From NCBI RefSeq assembly GCF_025753815.1, contig NZ_JAOWRF010000370.1, forward strand, positions 1 to 37,223: DNA of 37,223 bases, in the 5' to 3' direction. Both the position numbers and the translations under genes were made by a program. Origin of the DNA: Plectonema radiosum NIES-515 (lineage in GTDB: Bacteria; Cyanobacteriota; Cyanobacteriia; Cyanobacteriales; Nostocaceae). Shown piece by piece: positions 15,858-23,583 of this stretch (positions within the stretch are counted from its first letter, which is position 1; each line of letters opens with the position of its first letter). The notes beneath the pieces are model-generated. The model saw only the letters and a list, made by a program, of their open reading frames with translations. It did no database searches and was not told where the DNA came from.

Positions 15858-17216
15858 TTAGAGAATTTCTACTTTAGCTAGCAACTCTTCTCTTGGCTTT
15901 TGTTGACGTTTGCGTTTGCCCATTGCAACGGTTGCCCCTAAAGCAGCAACAGCGAATAGACCTGCACCAGCACTCGGTTCGGGTACTCTCGCGGATCTAG
16001 GGTCAATCTTGATGATTTGTCCTGTGCCGGCGAGTCTGGCGCGATTTGAGATATACAAGTTACCATCAGGACCAACAGTAATACCAGAAGCTGCTTCTAA
16101 TCCGTTACCACTCCAGATAGTTGTACGAGTACCATCTTTGGCAATTTTGATTACAGAACCGCTAATATCACCAGTAATTACACCACCCTGTTGAATTTCC
16201 TTCCATTCGGAATTATTGATGTGTTGCAATGCATACAAGCTGCCATCAGCGTCGTATGCCACACCTGTCAACTGTGTAAAGCCATCTAGGATGGTTTTGA
16301 TTGACAAATCATCGCCAACGCTAAAGATGCGTGCTTCTTTCTCTGGATAGGGGAAGTAACTGTATTCGCTGACCGTTAAACTGCCATCAGGAGCAAGTGC
16401 TATACCTGTAGGTACTGATTGGTTAGATACAGGCAGACCATTCACAGCCTTTGTATAACCTGGGGGCAGTGGTGCACCTCCTGTTGGGTCTACTGTCCCC
16501 TCAGGAAGAGTTGGGAATTGGTCTACAGTTAGTTGTATTCTTTTTTGAGGGAACGCGGCTACATTCTTAATACCAGTGCCATCGAGTCCCACTGAGTATA
16601 TAGTGTTTCCACCGCCATCAACAACGTAAGCGTTATCACCCTTAATTGTAAAGGCATAGGGGTTAGAAATTAAATCAGTGCCATCGGGATTATTTAGGGC
16701 TTCATACTGAGCAAAATCGGCAAGAGCTGTCAGCGAACCAGTGCCTAAGTCTACTTTGTATAGTTTACCCAGGTCAGGAGATTTTAATACGGTATCGCGT
16801 TTGGTTGGGTCGCCGGCATAACCTGTCAATAGATAAGCGTTACCTTTGGAATCAAATTTGAAGTCCGCAGGACCTGCTGCTTGTTCCCCAGAAGGTACTA
16901 ATGCTATGGATGTAAGAGTTGAAAATACATCTGTTTTTGTACCGTCCTTAGCAATTTTGATGACGCTACCGTTAGGACCAGCACATAAAGGAATATATTG
17001 GGCACTAGGTGATGGGATACATCTTCCGTCGTTTCCGTCTCCCCCTTTACCGCTGGTTGTCACATAAAGACTACCATCGGGACCAAACGCTGTGTTCCGG
17101 GGGTTATTAAGACCGTCAGCAAGTACCGACAGCGATGCGGCTTCTGCTGCTTGGTTTAGAGCAACAGTGGCAATGCTAACGGTTAAAAGTTTAAGGGCAA
17201 ATGACTTGAGTTTCAT
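15858..17216 (-). CDS. scyE: ScyE, ScyD/ScyE-family secreted protein with PEP-CTERM
   Basis: A 452-residue predicted beta-propeller of the ScyD/ScyE family. It has a signal peptide (MKLKSFALKLLTVSIATVAL, then NQAAEAAS), repeated propeller motifs (VLADGLNNPRNTAFGPDGSL, DFKFDSKGNAYLLTGYAGDP, GVAYDADGSLYALQHINNSE, GITVGPDGNLYISNRARLAG) and a C-terminal PEP-CTERM signal (VPEPSAGAGLFAVAALGATV, then GKRKRQQ, from 411). It should act in the periplasm, where scytonemin monomers are thought to be oxidised and dimerised; its direct role is unproven. It is about 45% similar by eye to ScyD just upstream, pointing to tandem duplication. Order scyD-scyE-scyF matches Nostoc punctiforme. Confidence 0.92.
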   Translation of the reverse strand: MKLKSFALKLLTVSIATVALNQAAEAASLSVLADGLNNPRNTAFGPDGSLYVTTSGKGGDGNDGRCIPSPSAQYIPLCAGPNGSVIKIAKDGTKTDVFSTLTSIALVPSGEQAAGPADFKFDSKGNAYLLTGYAGDPTKRDTVLKSPDLGKLYKVDLGTGSLTALADFAQYEALNNPDGTDLISNPYAFTIKGDNAYVVDGGGNTIYSVGLDGTGIKNVAAFPQKRIQLTVDQFPTLPEGTVDPTGGAPLPPGYTKAVNGLPVSNQSVPTGIALAPDGSLTVSEYSYFPYPEKEARIFSVGDDLSIKTILDGFTQLTGVAYDADGSLYALQHINNSEWKEIQQGGVITGDISGSVIKIAKDGTRTTIWSGNGLEAASGITVGPDGNLYISNRARLAGTGQIIKIDPRSARVPEPSAGAGLFAVAALGATVAMGKRKRQQKPREELLAKVEIL

Positions 17217-17408
17217 AAAGAAAATTGAGAGTTGTTAGTTGTGGAAGGTTTAATAGTTATAAAGACAACGATTCCCAATAACTGGGAAACACAAATCAAG
17301 CATTCCCTGAGACAACCCCTCCAGGTGGAGAGGTGTCGGCTTGAAAATGAGTGGGTGCTGTTGGTCAATCCACCAAAGCTTTTTCCTTGCCTAAAGCAAA
17401 AAGCGGAT

Positions 17409-18533
17409 TCATCGCACAGGTGTATTCTCAATTCTGATTACTTGTCCTTGTCCTGGACGACCGCCTCGATTAATGATATAGAAGGCATTATCTGGACCAA
17501 TTGTAAAGGCTGCGGGTGACTCTAATCCATTACCACTGAGTAAAGTTGTGCGAGTGCCATCGATCGCTATTTTGATCAGAGATCCTTCTGATTTTCCTTT
17601 CCAACCTGAGGCATTCATATGCTGCAATGCATACAAGTTGCCTTTAGTATCGAAAGCTAAGTCAATCAGTTGGGTAAAGCCGTCTGCGTAGACAGTTAGT
17701 CCATCAGCATCAATACGGTATATTTTTGCTTGACCTTCTGGAAAGGGAAAGCCAGTAAATTCGCTGACGTAATAAGCACCATCAGAACCTTTAACAATAT
17801 CTGTAGGTACTGATTGAATTGCTATTTGCGATGGTGGTGCTTGACGATAAGTATTAGCTGGTGGTACATGTCCCCGGTCAAAGTTTTGCGAGTTAGAACC
17901 GGGGAAGATTGGATTAGTTAATATTTGGTTGGGAATTGCAGCAATTACCTTTAGATCGCTACCATCAATATTTCCACTGAGTACGTTGTTTGTCCCTGCA
18001 TCAACTAATACAATTTTATCTGCGTCTATGTAAAAAGACAAGGGGTTACTGACGACTTCACATGAACTTGATATAGAGTTATTAGTAAGTTCATAATTAG
18101 CTATATCGGCAGTGCTAGTCCAAGTATTTGTACTTAAGTCGGCAGTGATAATTTTCCCTAAGTCGGTGTTGCCTAATGCGCGATCGCGTAAGGCTGGATT
18201 CGCAGCATACCCAATCACAACATAAGCCTTACCTTGAGCATCAAATTTGATATCGTGAGGACCAGCAGCTCCAGTCCCATCAGCAAATGCCACAGAAGGT
18301 AAACCTGTCAGTACAGGTTTAACGATGCCATTTTCAATTATTGCGATCGCACCACTCGTGCCATAACATAAATCACCTTGACCGCTGGGTGATGGAACAC
18401 TCTTGCCATCTCCCCCAATTCCCGATAAAGCAATATAAAGACTACCGTCGGGACTAAAGCTTAGACCTTTCGGATTATTAAGACCGTCGGCAAGTACTGC
18501 AAACGATGTAATAGTATGTTCCTTCAGTTTCAT
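17409..18533 (-). CDS. scyD: ScyD, ScyD/ScyE-family protein without visible secretion signals
   Basis: A 374-residue paralogue of ScyE with the same propeller motifs (VLADGLNNPKGLSFSPDGSL, DIKFDAQGKAYVVIGYAANP, DLAFDTKGNLYALQHMNASG, FTIGPDNAFYIINRGGRPGQ). Unlike ScyE it begins MKLKEHTITSF and goes straight into AVLADGLNN: the 20 or so hydrophobic signal-peptide residues present in ScyE are missing, while MKLK and VLADGLNNP are both kept. It also ends GQVIRIENTPVR with no PEP-CTERM segment. As read, it would stay in the cytoplasm, unlike ScyE and ScyF. An upstream in-frame start restoring a leader is not seen. Its role in scytonemin maturation is otherwise assumed from the family. Confidence 0.9.
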   Translation of the reverse strand: MKLKEHTITSFAVLADGLNNPKGLSFSPDGSLYIALSGIGGDGKSVPSPSGQGDLCYGTSGAIAIIENGIVKPVLTGLPSVAFADGTGAAGPHDIKFDAQGKAYVVIGYAANPALRDRALGNTDLGKIITADLSTNTWTSTADIANYELTNNSISSSCEVVSNPLSFYIDADKIVLVDAGTNNVLSGNIDGSDLKVIAAIPNQILTNPIFPGSNSQNFDRGHVPPANTYRQAPPSQIAIQSVPTDIVKGSDGAYYVSEFTGFPFPEGQAKIYRIDADGLTVYADGFTQLIDLAFDTKGNLYALQHMNASGWKGKSEGSLIKIAIDGTRTTLLSGNGLESPAAFTIGPDNAFYIINRGGRPGQGQVIRIENTPVR

Positions 18534-18570
18534 TTTAAAAATTAAGAATTAGAAGAACAGAGTAGGAGTT

Positions 18571-18594
18571 GTAGAGACGCGAAATTTCGCGTCT
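18571..18594. repeat. GTAGAGACG-family palindrome, right end lost
   Basis: GTAGAGACGCGAAATTTCGCGTCT, a 20-bp perfect palindrome core (18575-18594) whose last arm bases (CTAC) are missing. It is in the scyC-scyD spacer and followed by CTAACTC-type heptamers to 18640. Confidence 0.75.
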
Positions 18595-18639
18595 GTTAGG
18601 AATTCTTTATTCCTAACTATCAACTCCTAACTCCTCACT

Positions 18640-19590
18640 TTATTTGCCCTGCGGTGCATAGCTCATACCACGGTCAAACGATTGTAGATTGCCGGCTTTG
18701 GCTTCTGTCAAACGTTTGATGTTCATGTTCTCAGCCCCAAAATCTTCAATTTGAAGTTTGCCGTAAGGCAGTTGTTCATCCTGTTTCCAAAATGTGATTC
18801 GGTGCAAAATAAAACCAGGAGCTTCCGCATCACCGAAAGCATAAGAAGCCGGTATCAACATGCTCGGACAGCGTTGATAAAATCCTTGCTCAGGATAAAA
18901 GAATTCATGCTCTACCAAATACCATTTACTAACAGGTTCTACCCGCAACGAAACTTTAACTTTATGACCATATTCATCGCGATACTCACCCGATGAATCC
19001 GAAATTTCGCCATCTGCTCGCACTAAATGTGCCCAGTCGTTCATATTTTTCAAATCTGACAAATACGCGACTCCTACTTCTATAGGAGCATCAATATAGA
19101 TGGTGTCAGTATCAATAAAATAACGCCCTTTTGCGGCTGATGTCAAACCAGCTTTGCGTTCCAAATTAGCTTTAAGCGAACGACATTCAGAAGTATGTAC
19201 GGTATGAATTCCCTGCATAATCATCTGAGTTTGTCGCTTTGGATCGACAAAACTTAACCAGTGAAAATACACACCTTTTTCCTCTGTCCCTGGTTCAATG
19301 TAATCGCTAGGGAAAAGCAAAACTGGATAAACTTGAAAATATTTCTGATACTCAAGTCCACAATGCCATTCAATACCTTGAAGTTGCGAGTGCTGTAATT
19401 TTTTAACATGATAGTAGAGGTCTCTATGATAACCTGAGGCAGTTCCGCGCCAGGTATCTTCGTCCATTTGCTCTGCCATTCGGCTATAAAGCGTCCACTC
19501 ATCTAAGTTTTTTAGACTGCAAAGGTACTCGTAAGTATTCAAGAGTGAATTCGCAATATAAGCAGATGTAGCAAAGGTATTTTTTTCCAC
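18640..19590 (-). CDS. scyC: ScyC, scytonemin cyclase
   Basis: ScyC closes the beta-ketoacid made by ScyA into the tricyclic indole ketone that is half of scytonemin, in the cytoplasm. The protein is 316 residues and belongs to the ScyC family; it looks like two repeated START/cyclase-like halves (for example GIEWHCGLEYQKYFQVYPVL in the first and VEPVSKWYLVEHEFFYPEQG in the second), with VGVAYLSDLKNMNDWAHLVR marking the start of the second. No signal peptide is present. A GTG at 19590 is used, with AGGAG 7 bases upstream. It follows scyB by about 75 bp of repeat-rich spacer and precedes scyD. The two-half reading is by eye only. Confidence 0.92.
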   Translation of the reverse strand: MEKNTFATSAYIANSLLNTYEYLCSLKNLDEWTLYSRMAEQMDEDTWRGTASGYHRDLYYHVKKLQHSQLQGIEWHCGLEYQKYFQVYPVLLFPSDYIEPGTEEKGVYFHWLSFVDPKRQTQMIMQGIHTVHTSECRSLKANLERKAGLTSAAKGRYFIDTDTIYIDAPIEVGVAYLSDLKNMNDWAHLVRADGEISDSSGEYRDEYGHKVKVSLRVEPVSKWYLVEHEFFYPEQGFYQRCPSMLIPASYAFGDAEAPGFILHRITFWKQDEQLPYGKLQIEDFGAENMNIKRLTEAKAGNLQSFDRGMSYAPQGK

Positions 19591-19664
19591 TGGACACTCC
19601 TATAATATATTGGTGGTTAGTAGTTACTAGTTAATGCTTAATGGTTAAATGTTCCGACTATCAA

Positions 19665-20729
19665 CTAACAACTAACAATTATTTGATTTTTAATTTTTCT
19701 AGCGCTCATAATCCGTTCTTCTGCCAACTGTTTAGCAGCTTCATTAGTGGTAATTTCTTGTTTTTGAGCACGAGCAAAAATTTCAAGTAGTGTGTCGTAA
19801 ATATTATGCAATTGCTTCAAGGCTTTTTCTTCGTTATACCCAATCATTTCGTTGTAAACGTTGATGAGTCCTCCGGCATTAATTACATAATCAGGACAAT
19901 AAAGAATCCCTTTTTCTGTAATCATCTGACCGTGAATTTGTTCTTGAGCTAGCTGATTATTGGCAGCGCCGGCAATAATCGAGGCTGACAAACGATGAAT
20001 GGTCTGGCTGTTGAGAATTCCACCTAATGCACAAGGAGAAAATACATCGACATTGAGAGAGTAAATTTCGTCTGGAGCGACAACCGTTGCACCTAAAGTG
20101 CGTTTTACTTCTTCTGCTTTTTCTTGACTAATATCAGTGACAAAAAGCTCTGCACCGTTTTCGTGTAAAAGTTGGCAAACATTTCTGCCAACGTTGCCCA
20201 AACCTTGAACAGCGACTTTTAGCCCTTCTAAATTTTCGCTTTGCAGGTGAAATTTCACGGCAGCTTTGATGCCTAAAAATACACCTTGGGCTGTGATGGG
20301 AGCAGGTCCACCAGATTTTTCTTCTACCCCAACTACATAATTAGTTTCTTGACTAATTGTTCTGACATTTTCTGGGGTAAGATTCACATCTTGCCCGGTG
20401 ATAAAACGTCCTTGTAGTCTCTCTACAAAACGTCCGTAAGCTCTAAATAATTCTTCAGTTTTATCTGCGGGGTCAGCAATAATCACTGCTTTGCCTCCAC
20501 CAACGGGAATGTTAGCACAAGCTGCTTTATATGTCATACCACGACTCAAACGCAGGGCATCTTTTAAAGCTGCTTCTTCGTTGACATAAGGCAACATTCG
20601 TGTTGCCCCCATTGCGGGTCCTAAGCTAGTGTCATGGATGGCAATTATTGCTTTGATGTGTGGGTCTTTGCCATGACAAAATAACACTTGCTCATGACCC
20701 ATTTCTTCTACTGTGTCAAAAAGGTTCAC
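19665..20729 (-). CDS. scyB: ScyB, tryptophan dehydrogenase (Glu/Leu dehydrogenase family)
   Basis: ScyB oxidatively deaminates L-tryptophan to indole-3-pyruvate with NAD, the committed step toward scytonemin. The 354-residue protein is of the leucine dehydrogenase type. It shows IHDTSLGPAMGATRMLPY, catalytic lysines Lys68 (MTYKAACANIP) and Lys80 (VGGGKAVI), the GQDVN motif, and a Rossmann motif VAVQGLGNVG. I use the GTG at 20729 (reading as MNLFDTVEEMGHEQ), because GGAG lies 6 bases upstream and this matches the family start; the frame opens at another GTG at 20741. It is followed by scyC and preceded by scyA at about 100 bp, all on one strand. Confidence 0.94.
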   Translation of the reverse strand: MNLFDTVEEMGHEQVLFCHGKDPHIKAIIAIHDTSLGPAMGATRMLPYVNEEAALKDALRLSRGMTYKAACANIPVGGGKAVIIADPADKTEELFRAYGRFVERLQGRFITGQDVNLTPENVRTISQETNYVVGVEEKSGGPAPITAQGVFLGIKAAVKFHLQSENLEGLKVAVQGLGNVGRNVCQLLHENGAELFVTDISQEKAEEVKRTLGATVVAPDEIYSLNVDVFSPCALGGILNSQTIHRLSASIIAGAANNQLAQEQIHGQMITEKGILYCPDYVINAGGLINVYNEMIGYNEEKALKQLHNIYDTLLEIFARAQKQEITTNEAAKQLAEERIMSARKIKNQIIVSC

Positions 20730-20826
20730 CCTACACTCCACTTTTGAATTTGAGATTTTGAATTAGAATTAGCAGGTAGTAATTGTCAATAACTCGCAAT
20801 TAACAACTAACTACTAACCACCATCA

Positions 20827-22626
20827 TTAAATATTTGGAAATGAAAGCATTCCAGAATTTTTTGCAGGGGTTGCTTTGACTCCTTGTGCGGCTAAACTTT
20901 GATTGCGACCTTTGGAAGGTGCAGCTCGATTCGGGTCAATGATGACGTCGATGAGGAAGGGAACTTGTGATGCGATCGCTTGTTCTAATGCTGCCTCTAC
21001 ATCAGATTCTTTCAAAACTCTGATTCCTTCTGCTCCCATTCCTTTGGCAATCATCACAAAGTCTGTGGGGGGAATTGATGCATCTGCTCCTGTGAGTCCC
21101 AACAATTTCATCCCTTGATGGCACATGTTATAGCGTGCATCATTCAGCACAATCCAGATTGCGGGAATTTGGTATTTTACGGCGGTGCTGATTTCGTTAT
21201 TCATTAACATTGCTCCATCGCCAACAATGGCTACAGCTTTGCCATTTCGAGCTTGGGCGGCTCCAACAACTCCGGTGACGGCGTGACCCATTGCCCCAAC
21301 TCCGGTGCTGACTCGGTAGCGATTAGTTTCACTAAATCTCAGTAAATGAGTTGACCAGGTAAAGGAGTTACCGCACTCTGCCATGACTACGGCATCGCTA
21401 CCTTCGACGATGACTTTTTGAATTGCTGCCATCAATACTTCTGGTCGCACTGGAGTATCTGGGGCACCGGCTTCAATTGGTTCTTGTTCGGGGTTGGGAA
21501 AGGAAATCGCAGATGCCGTATTCTCTGGCATGTGCTTCAGCAGTGCTTGGACAAAGGTTTTGATGTCTGCCTGCACGGGGTAAGTTTGAGCGGATGCGTA
21601 AGCGACTCCTGGCACTTCTGGGTCAATGTCTACATGGACAAAACCACCAGGGGGAACCATTGCTGGACTCCAGAAACAGGTCGGTTCACCTAAGCGTGTT
21701 CCTAAGACTAGGGTGCGTAAGGGAGTTGCAGATTGCATGTATGTCATGACAGAGCCATGACCACCTAAACCTGTGACTCCGACAAACTGCGGATGATCTT
21801 CAGGAAAGATGCCTTTACCGCGAGGTGAACACATAACTGCTGCACCTGTTTTTTCTGCAAAGGAGCGAATTTCTTCGGCTGCATTCCGGGCACCGAATCC
21901 AACCCAGATGGCAAAGGGTCCTTCGGATAGTAATTCAACACATTTGGCGATCGCTTCAGTTGATGGTGCCACCGATAAACAACCAACTCCTAAATTGGGC
22001 AGGGTTATTTCATCAACTGTGCTTGTTTGTACACCTGTGGGGATACTCAAATGCGCGACAAATCCCCCCGGTTGCGCTAACCCAAGAGCAATTCTCCGAA
22101 AAATCTGGGGAAGTTGAGCGGCAGATTCTATGGTGACAGCATAGTTGAACAGCGCTCCTGAGGTAAATATTCCGCCGATTGGCAATGTGCTGCTGCTGGT
22201 TTCCTGAATTGCCCAGCGTCCCCGATGCGCTGCTGAGGTGCAAGCTGATAACAAAATCACTTTTGCCCCTTCTCCACGAGCCGCAAATAAGCCTGTGAGG
22301 GCATTGGTGATTCCGGGTCCTGCTGTGGTGAAAACTACGCTAGGACTACCAGAAGCAAAATAAGCTTCGGTGGCAGCAAAGGCGGCTCCGGCTTCATGGC
22401 GAAAGTTGAGCACCTGCATGGTACTATTCGATAGAGCACCCCAAAGGCTTGCCATTGCTCCTCCGGCAACACCATAAGCACAGCCTACTCCCAAGTTCTC
22501 TAGCATCTGGGCGATCGCATCCGCAACTGTCAGCGATTTGGAGTTTGCCCCTGATTCTAGATAACCGTTTTGCTTATACGGTTTTGCGGTGATTTGTGTT
22601 GTAGATGCGGTATATTTTTGAGTCAT
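20827..22626 (-). CDS. scyA: ScyA, ThDP-dependent acyloin synthase
   Basis: ScyA joins indole-3-pyruvate and p-hydroxyphenylpyruvate in an acyloin reaction, giving the labile beta-ketoacid cyclised by ScyC. The 599-residue protein is of the acetolactate synthase family. An N-terminal ThDP-activating Glu78 is seen in NFRHEAGAAFAATEAY, the middle domain contains HVDIDPEVPGVAYAS, and the C-terminal ThDP-Mg motif begins GDGAMLMNN at 469 and ends at LNDARYNM. The ATG at 22626 is chosen over an in-frame TTG at 22644; neither has a clear Shine-Dalgarno. It is the first gene of the scy run and faces the divergent two-component genes across a long spacer, where its UV-A-responsive promoter should lie. 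Confidence 0.95.
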   Translation of the reverse strand: MTQKYTASTTQITAKPYKQNGYLESGANSKSLTVADAIAQMLENLGVGCAYGVAGGAMASLWGALSNSTMQVLNFRHEAGAAFAATEAYFASGSPSVVFTTAGPGITNALTGLFAARGEGAKVILLSACTSAAHRGRWAIQETSSSTLPIGGIFTSGALFNYAVTIESAAQLPQIFRRIALGLAQPGGFVAHLSIPTGVQTSTVDEITLPNLGVGCLSVAPSTEAIAKCVELLSEGPFAIWVGFGARNAAEEIRSFAEKTGAAVMCSPRGKGIFPEDHPQFVGVTGLGGHGSVMTYMQSATPLRTLVLGTRLGEPTCFWSPAMVPPGGFVHVDIDPEVPGVAYASAQTYPVQADIKTFVQALLKHMPENTASAISFPNPEQEPIEAGAPDTPVRPEVLMAAIQKVIVEGSDAVVMAECGNSFTWSTHLLRFSETNRYRVSTGVGAMGHAVTGVVGAAQARNGKAVAIVGDGAMLMNNEISTAVKYQIPAIWIVLNDARYNMCHQGMKLLGLTGADASIPPTDFVMIAKGMGAEGIRVLKESDVEAALEQAIASQVPFLIDVIIDPNRAAPSKGRNQSLAAQGVKATPAKNSGMLSFPNI

Positions 22627-23583
22627 TGCTTTTACGTAATTCAAACTAAAATTGCTGGCATAAAAATCCCGGTAACTTTCTCAACCACCCCTAAGACTCA
22701 TTTTTTCCAGAATGCAGAAAACGAAAAACTGAGTTTCTCTTGTAACTTTTGACTAGGCTTGGTTGAGAGTGGTAACACTTAAATATTGCCAAAGTATATA
22801 GTTACTACTAAGCCTTTCTACTGTGCTTCTGGAAACAAGCCTACGGGAGATTAAGAAGTATTTACAATGAATAATCTTTCGATCGCCTTGCCATTTCTTT
22901 TGCTGTTTGGCAATAGCTGCAATGCTCACTAAGCATAGCTTACAAATCTATTCCTTGGGATAGTTGAATGAGATAGCGAGATCCTTATACATTTAAAATG
23001 TAAGTATTAAAAAATACATTTTTTGGTAAGCCAAGTGAACCAAAAATCATTTATTCTTTGCAGTTCTGTTTCTGCCAAATAACTTTTACCTCAGATGTTT
23101 GTGTTGTTGTACACCTCAATATTTAATACCCTGTCTACCTTTTGGTGGATGATAAAAACTTACGTATATCGAACAGTTAAAGTTTGATCTTTTGTGATAA
23201 ATGACACTTGTGTGGCATTAAGGTTAAGATAAATGAAATTTCTGAGTCAAGATTTGCCTCAGCTTTTCACTAAATTAACGATTTTCTTGGCATTTTCAAG
23301 GAAAAAAAGGTATCAGTCAGCGTTAATCAGAGAAATTATTTTATTTTCTCCTTCTCTTGTCTTAAATTAGCCGTTTTTATTTCTTGTTTTCTAGACGTAA
23401 ATGTTGTATTGTGAAGATCGAGTAAAGTTTTATTAAGAATATTATTTTTCTGATAATTTAATAAGTGGGATTAAAAAAATTAATACCTTTAATACCAGAA
23501 TAGAAATTTTTAGTAATTGATGATTACAAGCCCATTTATGAAATTGGTGTGGTGCAGACGGATTGAAAAGGCTTAATAGTTCC
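22627..23583. promoter_or_regulatory. Long divergent spacer between scyA and the sensor kinase
   Basis: About 0.95 kb of AT-rich sequence with no credible gene; it must hold the promoters of both scyA and the histidine kinase. Two inverted repeats stand out: TACATTT-A-AAATGTA (22988-23002) and TTTTTGGT...ACCAAAAA (about 23022-23046). Either could be an operator, but I cannot tie them to a regulator. Palindromic GTAGAGACG elements and heptameric repeats, common in other spacers here, are absent. Confidence 0.5.
22988..23002. promoter_or_regulatory. Inverted repeat, candidate operator
   Basis: TACATTTAAAATGTA, perfect 7-bp arms around one base, about 360 bp upstream of scyA and 580 bp upstream of the kinase gene. 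Function is unproven; AT-rich palindromes also occur by chance. Confidence 0.3.

Noticed and set aside
17213-17431. Frames in the scyD-scyE spacer
   Set aside because: They overlap the end of scyD and do not resemble any protein; no gene seen in this 190-bp spacer.
22627-23583. tRNA or other RNA gene in the large scyA upstream spacer
   Set aside because: No cloverleaf with a TTCGA-type T-loop or other known RNA signature could be found by eye.
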